The notes beneath the pieces are model-generated. The model did not search any database and was not told where the DNA came from. It saw only the letters and a program-made list of their open reading frames with translations. Below, piece after piece: positions 57,905 to 64,000 of a stretch of DNA of 64,000 nt. Made by a program: the position numbers and the translations under genes. Every line of letters begins with the position of its first letter. Within the stretch, counting starts at the first letter, position 1. The DNA is from Williamsia deligens (lineage in GTDB: Bacteria > Actinomycetota > Actinomycetes > Mycobacteriales > Mycobacteriaceae): the NCBI RefSeq assembly GCF_024171765.1, contig NZ_JAMTCI010000003.1, positions 124,001 to 188,000 on the forward strand. The letters run 5' to 3'.

Positions 57905-59013
57905 GAGCGCCTCCTGGTGAGGGCGTGGGCGACGGCGGCGAGGTCTGCACGCGCATCGGAGGGTGCGTCGAGGGCGTCGAGGACGGCCAACGAGTCGTCG
58001 ACGAGGACCTCGATCTCGGTCTCGATCTCGGCGGCCGCCCCGCTGTCGACGAGGATGCGCCGCGCCGCGTCGAGTTCGTCGTCGCCGAGCGGGCGGCCGA
58101 CGAGGGACCGCAGACGCCGCGCCGCCTCGGGATCGTCGGTGTCGGAGCGGCGCAGGGCGACGGCGAGCAACGCGGTCCGCTTGCCCGCGACGAGGTCGTC
58201 GCCGGAGGGCTTGCCGGTGACGGCGGGGTCGCCGAAGACACCGAGCATGTCGTCGCGGAGCTGGAACGCGATCCCCAACCCGTCGCCGATGCGGCCGAGG
58301 GTCTCGACGACCTCGGCGGGCGCTCCCGCGAGACACGCCCCGAGCTGCAGCGGACGGGCCACCGTGTAGCCCGCGGTCTTGAAGCGCATCACGCGGTAGG
58401 CGGCGTCGACGGACTCGTCGGCGGCCGCCTCGGTGACGACGTCGAGCATCTGTCCGGCGAGCACCTCGGTCCGCATCGCCGTCCACACCGACACCACGCC
58501 GTCGCGGACGGTGCCCTCGAGGGGGGCCTGGGCGAGCATGTCGTCGGCCCAGCTCAACGCGAGATCGCCCAGGAGGATCGCGGTGGACACGCCGAAGTGG
58601 TCGGGATCGCCCAGCCAGCCGTTCTCGCGGTGACGGGCGGCGACGGCGCGGTGGACGGTCGGCCGTCCGCGTCGGGTGTCGGACCGGTCCATGATGTCGT
58701 CGTGGATCAGGGCGCAGGCCTGGATCAGCTCCAGGGCGGCGCAGACACGGAAGGCCGCGTCGGCGTGGGCGTCGTCGCACCGCCCGCCGGCGAGGCGGAA
58801 ACCGGCCCAGGCGAACGTCGGCCGGACCCGCTTGCCGCCGCCGAGGACGAAGTCGCCCACGAGGTCGGTGAGATCGGCGATGCGGTCGGCGACGACGGAC
58901 GTCGCGGTCCGCCGTTCGGCGAACACGTCCGCCAGCAGACCGTGGACGGCGGCGGGGACGTCGTCGATGGTGGCCGGGAGCACGCTTCGATGGTACCGAC
59001 GCGCGTGCGCCAT
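57901..59013 (-). CDS. geranylgeranyl diphosphate synthase (IdsA/CrtE type)
   Basis: The 370-aa trans-isoprenyl diphosphate synthase builds C20 (possibly C15-C25) chains. The first Asp-rich motif is IHDDIMDRSDTRRGRPT and the second is FQLRDDMLGVFGDPAVTGKPSGDD. FGVSTAILLGDLALSWADD and KTAGYTVARPLQLG are as in mycobacterial IdsA2 (Rv2173). Immediately upstream of crtI it is the natural supplier of GGPP for CrtB. The start is ATG 59013 or GTG 58983. It is divergent from metF, with a 71-bp promoter gap. Confidence 0.92.
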   Translation of the reverse strand: MAHARRYHRSVLPATIDDVPAAVHGLLADVFAERRTATSVVADRIADLTDLVGDFVLGGGKRVRPTFAWAGFRLAGGRCDDAHADAAFRVCAALELIQACALIHDDIMDRSDTRRGRPTVHRAVAARHRENGWLGDPDHFGVSTAILLGDLALSWADDMLAQAPLEGTVRDGVVSVWTAMRTEVLAGQMLDVVTEAAADESVDAAYRVMRFKTAGYTVARPLQLGACLAGAPAEVVETLGRIGDGLGIAFQLRDDMLGVFGDPAVTGKPSGDDLVAGKRTALLAVALRRSDTDDPEAARRLRSLVGRPLGDDELDAARRILVDSGAAAEIETEIEVLVDDSLAVLDALDAPSDARADLAAVAHALTRRRS

Positions 59014-59071
59014 CCCGTGCGACGGCGATCACGCCGCGGGCGTGACCGAGCTGGCGGACGGGGGTGGCCTC

Positions 59072-59077
59072 TATCAT
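59072..59077 (+). promoter_or_regulatory. -10 box for leaderless metF transcript
   Basis: TATCAT lies 7 nt before the GTG at 59085. Confidence 0.5.
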
Positions 59078-59084
59078 CGGACGC

Positions 59085-60020
59085 GTGACATCTCCGACCG
59101 CTCAGCAGAACGTCATCGCACGTCTGGCCGCGCCGCACGCCGGACCGGTGCCGTTCTCCGTCGAGTTCTTCCCGCCGAAGGACCCGGCCGCCGAGGACCG
59201 ACTGTGGCGCGCCGTGCGGATCTTCGAGCAGCTGCGTCCCGCGTTCGTCTCACTGACCTACGGCGCCGGCGGGACCACCCGCGACCGCACCGTCCGCATC
59301 GCCGGACAGCTGGCGCGTGAGACGACCCTGACGACGGTGGCGCACCTGACCGCCGTGAACCACAGCATCGAGGAGTTGCGCGCCCTCGTCGGCTCGTACG
59401 CCGACCAGGGCATCACCAACATCCTGGCGCTCCGGGGGGACCCGCCCGGCAACCCGCTGGGCGACTGGGAGAAGCACCCGCAGGGTGTGGAGTATGCCGA
59501 GGAACTCGTCCGTCTCGTCGACGAACTGGGCGAGTTCGAGGTGGGTGTGGCGTCGTTCCCCGAGGGGCACTACCGCGCGCCCGACCTCGAGGAGGACACG
59601 CGCAACCTCGTGGCGAAACTGCGTGCGGGCGCGGAGTACTCGATCACGCAGATGTTCTTCGACGTCGACGACTACCTGCGTCTGCGCGACCGTGTGGTCG
59701 CCGCCGACCCCGAGCAGGGCGCGAAGCCGATCATCCCGGGGCTGATGCCGATCACGTCGCTGGCGTCGGTGCGTCGGATGCTCGAGCTGTCGGGGTCGCA
59801 GCTCCCCGGCGACTTCGACGAGCGTCTGACCCGGGCGGCCGGTAACGACGAGGAGGCCAACCGTGAGGCGATCCGCGCGGTCGGCATCGACATCGCCACC
59901 GAGATCGCCGAACGGCTCATCTCCGAGGGCGCGCCCTGCCTGCACTTCTGCAGCCTGAACTTCGCCCGCGCGACCGGCGAGGTGCTGCAGCGACTGGGCA
60001 TGGACGCGCTCGTCTCCTGA
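59085..60020 (+). CDS. metF: 5,10-methylenetetrahydrofolate reductase
   Basis: The 311-aa TIM-barrel flavoprotein makes 5-methyl-THF for methionine synthesis. Conserved elements are FSVEFFPPKDPAAED, FVSLTYGAGGTTRDRT, GITNILALRGDPPGN, GVASFPEGHYRAPD, EYSITQMFFDVDDYL and IIPGLMPITSLASVRR. It lacks the C-terminal SAM-regulatory domain of eukaryotes. It corresponds to Rv2172c. The GTG start is fixed by the leaderless -10 box. It is convergent with the GT2 gene, and the 53-bp gap contains only a weak hairpin. Confidence 0.94.
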   Translation: MTSPTAQQNVIARLAAPHAGPVPFSVEFFPPKDPAAEDRLWRAVRIFEQLRPAFVSLTYGAGGTTRDRTVRIAGQLARETTLTTVAHLTAVNHSIEELRALVGSYADQGITNILALRGDPPGNPLGDWEKHPQGVEYAEELVRLVDELGEFEVGVASFPEGHYRAPDLEEDTRNLVAKLRAGAEYSITQMFFDVDDYLRLRDRVVAADPEQGAKPIIPGLMPITSLASVRRMLELSGSQLPGDFDERLTRAAGNDEEANREAIRAVGIDIATEIAERLISEGAPCLHFCSLNFARATGEVLQRLGMDALVS

Positions 60021-60073
60021 TCCCACGGCCCGACCCACCGAGCACGAAGCGCCTCGGCCCCCTCGGGGGACAC

Positions 60074-61273
60074 CTAGGCGCGCAGCGATCGGCCCTTCCA
60101 TCGCAGGCCGTCGGTCCGGGTGCGCCGCACCGACTCCAGGACCAGTCCGACCGCGGCGGTGACCGCGGGACCGTGCACCACCGCGGACGCGACGTCGCCG
60201 GTCGTCAGTCGTCCGCTCTCCGCCGAGCGGGTGAGCAGTCGGGTCGTGACGGTGGCGGCCAGCAACGCCCACGCGGTCCGGTGGTGGGGTCGCGACAGCA
60301 CGCGCACCGTCGGGGTCGCCTGTGCGAACCCCGTGGCCACGACCGCGGCGAGTGCCGCGGGTGTACCGAACTCCGTCCCCAACCAGCGGAGGTACCCGCC
60401 GGCGAGTGATCGCGCGTCGGAGTACATGCGGCAGGTCACCTCGCCGCGGCCGAGGCGGATCACCGACGCCAGGCCGGCGTCCCGGACCACGCGGGCGAGC
60501 GCGATGTCGTCGGCGGCGGCTCCGGCCACGCTGCGGTGTCCGCCGATGATCCGGTGGACGTCGGTGGGCAGCAGCAGGAACTGACCGTTGGCCAACGCGG
60601 TGGCCGCCGTGGGCCGCCGCTCGCTGAGCCGTATGGGCACCGTGGTGAACCACGACCAACACGGCAGCGGCTGCATGACGGCCTCGGCGACCGACCCGGT
60701 GTCCTGCCGCGGCCAGAGGCTGAGCAACCCGACGTCGCGTCCGCCCGGACGTCGGCGCCGCTCCGCCGCGAACAGGTCGACGGCGGCGGCGATCGCGTCC
60801 GGGGTCATCCGGACGTCGGCGTCGACGAGGACCAGGAGGCCCGGCGCCGGCGGGTCGACGATCCGGCCGCGCGTCATCCGGTCGATCGCCCACGCCTTCC
60901 CGGTCCAGCCTGCGGGCGGTTCCCCGCCGGCCTGCGGCGCCGCGCCGTCGATGACCGTGACGCGGGGGTCGCCGCCCGCGGCGGTCCGCGCGAGGTGACC
61001 GGTGCCGTCCGTCGAGCCGTCGTCGAGGACGACCACCCGCAGCGAGGTGAGGCCGCGTTGCGCGCGCAGGTCCCCGACGATGTCGGCGATGTGGTCGGCC
61101 TCGTCGCGGGCAGGAACGCACACGGTGATCGGGGTGTCGACCGGCGGCGCGGACGGCGACCGGGGCGACAGGCCGGGCACGGTCAGACGGTTCACGGCCG
61201 CGAGGACCAGTTGCACGCCCACCAGCGTGACCGGCCACGGCGGTGGTCCCGCGCGGCGTGCACCGACGCTCAC
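60074..61273 (-). CDS. GT2-family glycosyltransferase, probably carotenoid-related (CruG-like)
   Basis: The 399-aa protein has an N-terminal hydrophobic helix. A GT-A domain follows with VCVPARDEADHIADIVGDLR, VLDDGSTDGTGHL, the metal-site VLVDADVRMTPDAI, and an acidic-base region DDIALARVVRDAGL. One or more C-terminal hydrophobic segments are seen. Together with the CruF-like hydratase and CrtO-like oxidase encoded just upstream, it is a candidate for glycosylating a hydroxylated carotenoid, as CruG does in cyanobacteria. A lipoglycan role is the alternative because lppM is its closest neighbour, 20 bp upstream. It has no counterpart in M. tuberculosis at this locus, as I recall. Confidence 0.8.
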   Translation of the reverse strand: MSVGARRAGPPPWPVTLVGVQLVLAAVNRLTVPGLSPRSPSAPPVDTPITVCVPARDEADHIADIVGDLRAQRGLTSLRVVVLDDGSTDGTGHLARTAAGGDPRVTVIDGAAPQAGGEPPAGWTGKAWAIDRMTRGRIVDPPAPGLLVLVDADVRMTPDAIAAAVDLFAAERRRRPGGRDVGLLSLWPRQDTGSVAEAVMQPLPCWSWFTTVPIRLSERRPTAATALANGQFLLLPTDVHRIIGGHRSVAGAAADDIALARVVRDAGLASVIRLGRGEVTCRMYSDARSLAGGYLRWLGTEFGTPAALAAVVATGFAQATPTVRVLSRPHHRTAWALLAATVTTRLLTRSAESGRLTTGDVASAVVHGPAVTAAVGLVLESVRRTRTDGLRWKGRSLRA

Positions 61274-61293
61274 CGGTTCGGGGTGTCCGGTTC

Positions 61294-62025
61294 TCAGCTG
61301 TTCGGCGGCGTCGTGGTCACCCGGGGGCTGGTGTCCCGGGTGAGGTAGGCGACGGCGCCGACGATGAGGACGACGGCGAGGGTCAGCCCGACCAGCAACC
61401 AGGTCCAGTCACCGAAGGCGGCCGTACCCGGGTCGGGGTAGTCGGCCTCGGCCGCGAGGTCGCTCGTGGCGCCGATCTGCGGCGTCCAGGTGACGGTGTC
61501 GTCGGCGGACTGTTTGCCGTTGGTGGCCGAGATCGGACCGGCGAAGCGCACGCTCAGTGTCACCAGGTCCCGGCCGGACGCCAGCGCGGTGAGGTCGGCC
61601 GAGCCGCGCATCCGCACCACGTCGCCGTTGCGTTTGGTGGTGAGCTGCATGCTCACCGACGAGTTGGGGTACGCCTCGAGCAGCAGGTCCCCGAGTTGGT
61701 TGAACTGTCCGAGCGGCAGTGCGCTGTAGGTGATCCGGGTCCCGCGGAACCCGTCGGAGTCGTAGTCCTCGGCGACGACGTTGCCCGCCATCGACTGCGG
61801 GACCTCGATGCGCGGGGCCCCCGACGAGGCGCCGGTGGCGCCGTTGGCGTCGCCGGACGACTTCTGGGCCACCACCATCCCGCCCCACAGACGGTCGCCG
61901 ACGTACTCCGAGGACTGCATGCACGAGGTGAGCGCCGACGAGGCGGCCAGCAGCAGGAGCAGGGCGAGAGCGACACGCAGCATGCGGGGACCGCGGTGGA
62001 CGGCGGGGGTTCGCGGGGACGTCAC
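61294..62025 (-). CDS. lppM: LppM-like lipoprotein
   Basis: The 243-aa protein has a signal ending in the lipobox LTSC (Cys near residue 36). A beta-rich extracytoplasmic domain follows (SDGFRGTRITYSALPLGQFNQLGDLLLEAY), then a C-terminal transmembrane helix WTWLLVGLTLAVVLIVGAVAYL with a short Thr/Pro tail. It corresponds to Rv2171 LppM, reported in phagosomal survival and PIM-related recognition. The GTG start overlaps the CruF-type gene stop (GTGA), so a conserved envelope lipoprotein is inserted in the carotenoid-modification operon. Confidence 0.9.
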   Translation of the reverse strand: MTSPRTPAVHRGPRMLRVALALLLLLAASSALTSCMQSSEYVGDRLWGGMVVAQKSSGDANGATGASSGAPRIEVPQSMAGNVVAEDYDSDGFRGTRITYSALPLGQFNQLGDLLLEAYPNSSVSMQLTTKRNGDVVRMRGSADLTALASGRDLVTLSVRFAGPISATNGKQSADDTVTWTPQIGATSDLAAEADYPDPGTAAFGDWTWLLVGLTLAVVLIVGAVAYLTRDTSPRVTTTPPNS

Positions 62026-62870
62026 GCGGACATGGTGCCAGCTCGGACCGCCCGTCGTCGCGGACGCGCCGCCACGACCAGCGCGGGTACGGCGAGCACA
62101 CCCATGACCACGGCGCCGTAGCCGAGGCCCGAGCGCAGGGTCCCGTCGTGCAGGAGGAAGGCCTGCGCGAAGGCGGAGCCGACCCAGGTCCACACGACCC
62201 AGATCATCGGGACGAGGGGGACCGTCCGCGGTGCGTCGGGGGCTCCCGGGGATGCACGGCACAGCTCGATGACGGTCATCGCGACCACGCCGACCAACGC
62301 CCATCCGGCGAAGTTCGTCAGCGGGATCTGCGCCATCCCGGGCAGTCCCGCGTCGGTGCTGCTCCAGGCCCACAGGCCGTCCGCGACCATCTGGGGGTCG
62401 AGGTAGAGATCCCATCCGAGGAGGCCGACCGTGGCCAGGGCGACCCGGGGGACCGCGCGGTCGGGGACCACCAGAGCGGCGACCCGCCACACCGCCCACA
62501 CGCCGATGAGCCAGGCGGCGCTGATCCACACCGGGACCCCGGCGATGTAGGGCGGGAGACGGTCACCGGCGTAGGCGTAGGTGCCGAACGGGAACCCGGT
62601 GTGCGTGCCCGACCACTCCGCGGCGAACGCGAGCACCGGGATGCCGACGACGACCACGAGACCGCGCCGGGTGCCGAGGGTGACCAGGACGTCGGCGGCC
62701 ATCGCGACCACGGCGGCCGCCAGGACCAGGACCGTGACGGTGTCCCGCACCCCCGGGCCGGCGAGCGGGTACGCGACCTGGGCCGCGATGGAGACGCAGA
62801 CGGCGGCCACGGCGACAGGTATCAGGACGCCGCTGTGCCGCTGTGCCGCCACCGCCACCGTCCGGGTCAC
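62022..62870 (-). CDS. CruF-like carotenoid 1',2'-hydratase (DUF422 family)
   Basis: The 282-aa integral membrane protein has about seven hydrophobic helices. The family's blocks are EWSGTHTGFPFGTYAYAGDRLPP (near residues 85-107), LLGWDLYLDPQMVADGLWAW, and IPLTNFAGWALVG. This matches CruF and bisanhydrobacterioruberin hydratase, which add water to the psi-end of acyclic carotenoids. It overlaps both neighbours: the CrtO-like stop and the lppM start are GTGA junctions. The product would be a 1'-hydroxylated carotenoid, a substrate for the GT2 enzyme downstream. Confidence 0.87.
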   Translation of the reverse strand: MTRTVAVAAQRHSGVLIPVAVAAVCVSIAAQVAYPLAGPGVRDTVTVLVLAAAVVAMAADVLVTLGTRRGLVVVVGIPVLAFAAEWSGTHTGFPFGTYAYAGDRLPPYIAGVPVWISAAWLIGVWAVWRVAALVVPDRAVPRVALATVGLLGWDLYLDPQMVADGLWAWSSTDAGLPGMAQIPLTNFAGWALVGVVAMTVIELCRASPGAPDAPRTVPLVPMIWVVWTWVGSAFAQAFLLHDGTLRSGLGYGAVVMGVLAVPALVVAARPRRRAVRAGTMSA

Positions 62871-64000
62871 CGTCGCCCTCCCACGGACTCCCGCAGCCCC
62901 GACCACGCGCCCGCGATGACCGACTGCACGCGCTCGACCGGTCGCGTCCGCGCCGAGAGGACGGCCTGCGCGGCGATCGATCCCGAGAGGCCCGAGACAC
63001 CGCCGCCCGGGTGCGTCGACGCACCCGCGAGGAACAGCCCCTGCGTGCCGGGCACGGTGTGTCCGCCGAGGTCGGGGTGGGGACGGAAGGTGAACATCTG
63101 GTCGGCGGACATGTCGACGTGCATCACGTTGCCGCCCACCAGACCCAGTTCCGACTCGAGCCGGTCGGGCGTCTGGGCGTACACGTGCTCGATGCTGTCG
63201 GCGAAACCCGGCGCCCACGAGTCCATCTCGGCGACGACGGCGTCGGTGGCCTCCTCCCGCACCGACTCCCACGTGCGTCCGCCGGAGAGGCGGTAGGGGT
63301 GCCACTGCGTCCAGATGGTGAGCATGTGGCGATCCGGCGGCGCCAACGACGGGTCGATGGCCGAGAAGCCCATCGGCAGCACCACCGGTCGCCGCGGCAG
63401 ATCGCCGGCGCGTGCGTCGCCGTGGGCGCGGGCGAGGTGGCCACGGTCGGTGACCATGAGACCGAGGCCGGAGTGCACCCCGTGGGCGGGGAGTCCGGCG
63501 GGCAGCCCCGCGTACTCCGGCAGTGCGGTGGTACCGACGCGGATCGCGCTGCCCACACCGGGTCCCACGTCGATGCGTGCGCGCCACCGGTCGATGGTCG
63601 ATCGGTCCGGACCACCCTCGCCGAGCATGTCGAGCGTGGTGAGGATGTGGCACGCGGCGATGACCTGACCGGCGGTGAACTCGACCCCGGCCGCGGTCCG
63701 CACGGCCCACTTGTCCCCGGCGCGCGCGATCGCCACCGCCGCGTCACCGAGGGCCACGCGGCCGCCGTCGGATTCGAGGGACGAGATCAACGCGGTGGTC
63801 AGCGCGCCGCTGCCGCCGATCGCGCGCCCGGGTGGCCCGCTGTGCATCAGCGCGGCCATCCCCACCATCGGTGCGGTGCCGGGCTCGCTCATCGGCGGCC
63901 CGGACTGGGCGCCGAACCACGCGAGGGCGGCCTTGAGCCGCTCGGACGAGAACCAGCTGTCGAGCAGGGCGTCGCCGGACCGCAGGAACTCCTGCGCCAG
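62867..64000 (-). CDS. CrtO/PYROXD2-like FAD oxidoreductase, 5' end outside window
   Basis: The frame is open to the window edge, so only the last 377 residues are visible and the N-terminal dinucleotide motif is missing from view. The visible part has SGPPGRAIGGSGALTTALISSLESDGG, VIAACHILTTLDML and the C-terminal FLAGASTHPGGGVSGLSGSIAAQAVLSAR, characteristic of CrtO-type carotenoid ketolases and related COG1233 oxidases rather than of CrtI. It overlaps the CruF-like gene by GTGA. It may oxidise or desaturate the carotenoid made by the genes at 53.7-59 kb. The precise reaction is open. Confidence 0.82.
   Translation of the reverse strand: MAQEFLRSGDALLDSWFSSERLKAALAWFGAQSGPPMSEPGTAPMVGMAALMHSGPPGRAIGGSGALTTALISSLESDGGRVALGDAAVAIARAGDKWAVRTAAGVEFTAGQVIAACHILTTLDMLGEGGPDRSTIDRWRARIDVGPGVGSAIRVGTTALPEYAGLPAGLPAHGVHSGLGLMVTDRGHLARAHGDARAGDLPRRPVVLPMGFSAIDPSLAPPDRHMLTIWTQWHPYRLSGGRTWESVREEATDAVVAEMDSWAPGFADSIEHVYAQTPDRLESELGLVGGNVMHVDMSADQMFTFRPHPDLGGHTVPGTQGLFLAGASTHPGGGVSGLSGSIAAQAVLSARTRPVERVQSVIAGAWSGLRESVGGRR

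Noticed and set aside
54747-58241. Very long minus-strand open frames spanning crtI, mptA and idsA
   Set aside because: These are read-through frames in high-GC sequence. The real genes are separated by clear family boundaries, starts and 4-bp overlaps.

Overview
The window is high-GC actinobacterial DNA (roughly 70% GC by eye) from the order Mycobacteriales. The evidence is the cell-envelope gene set (pimB', mptA, mptC-like, lppM-like, NlpC/P60 hydrolases), the actinobacterial bcc-aa3 respiratory genes and a PknL/Rv2175c-type pair. The gene order follows, almost gene for gene, the M. tuberculosis stretch from glnE (Rv2221c) down to lppM (Rv2171), as I remember it. The added carotenoid genes and a ROK kinase next to plsC suggest a Gordonia/Williamsia/Dietzia-like or corynebacterial relative. 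The genus cannot be fixed from the sequence alone. No tRNA, rRNA, insertion sequence, prophage or CRISPR array was seen.

Layout. 0-5 kb: glnE followed by two tandem membrane-anchored endonuclease/exonuclease/phosphatase (EEP) genes with 4-bp overlaps. 5-7.5 kb: a leftward cassette (SRPBCC protein, MarR regulator, molybdopterin oxidoreductase, flavin reductase, small protein) behind a promoter carrying a palindromic operator. 7.8-19.4 kb: glnA, RDD and DUF4191 membrane proteins, the lipoate/2-oxoacid dehydrogenase genes (E2, SDR39U1-like, lipB, lipA), pepA, gcvT and ilvE. 19.4-27.4 kb: cobS, a cobU-cobT fusion, a DUF3043 protein, glycerate kinase, an ErpA/HesB protein, an adenosine kinase-like PfkB protein and asnB. 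27.6-34.5 kb: ctaC-ctaF and, convergent to them, ctaE-qcrC-qcrA-qcrB. Between the two groups lie a decayed aminoglycoside 2'-N-acetyltransferase gene and a 21-bp repeat array. 34.6-38.7 kb: trpD, a Lrp-type ligand-binding protein, a DEDDh/GIY-YIG nuclease and a small CxxC protein. 38.8-47.6 kb: a c-di-AMP (ydaO) riboswitch, two NlpC/P60 proteins, a lipoprotein zincin, pimB', two SRPBCC proteins, a degenerate ArsA-like protein, a ROK kinase and plsC. 47.6-53.7 kb: a GT87 mannosyltransferase, RNase AS, class II DAHP synthase, pknL, the Rv2175c homologue and a cutinase-like protein. 53.7-64 kb: carotenoid genes interleaved with the lipomannan gene mptA, metF and lppM.

How the genes work together. 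glnA and glnE form the glutamine synthetase/adenylylation pair. lipB and lipA provide lipoate for the E2 protein encoded just upstream. CtaC, CtaE and CtaF with QcrABC form most of the bcc-aa3 supercomplex (ctaD is not here). PimB', MptA and the GT87 enzyme act in PIM/lipomannan synthesis. IdsA, CrtB and CrtI make GGPP, phytoene and a desaturated carotene. The CrtO-like, CruF-like and GT2 proteins would oxidise, hydrate and glycosylate that product.

The points most worth a second look are the MarR operator/promoter, the 21-bp repeat array, the AAC(2') remnant missing its catalytic tyrosine segment, the ATPase-like protein with neither Walker lysine, the interleaved carotenoid/lipomannan operon, a candidate small RNA beyond glnA, and the many -10 boxes placed for leaderless transcription.
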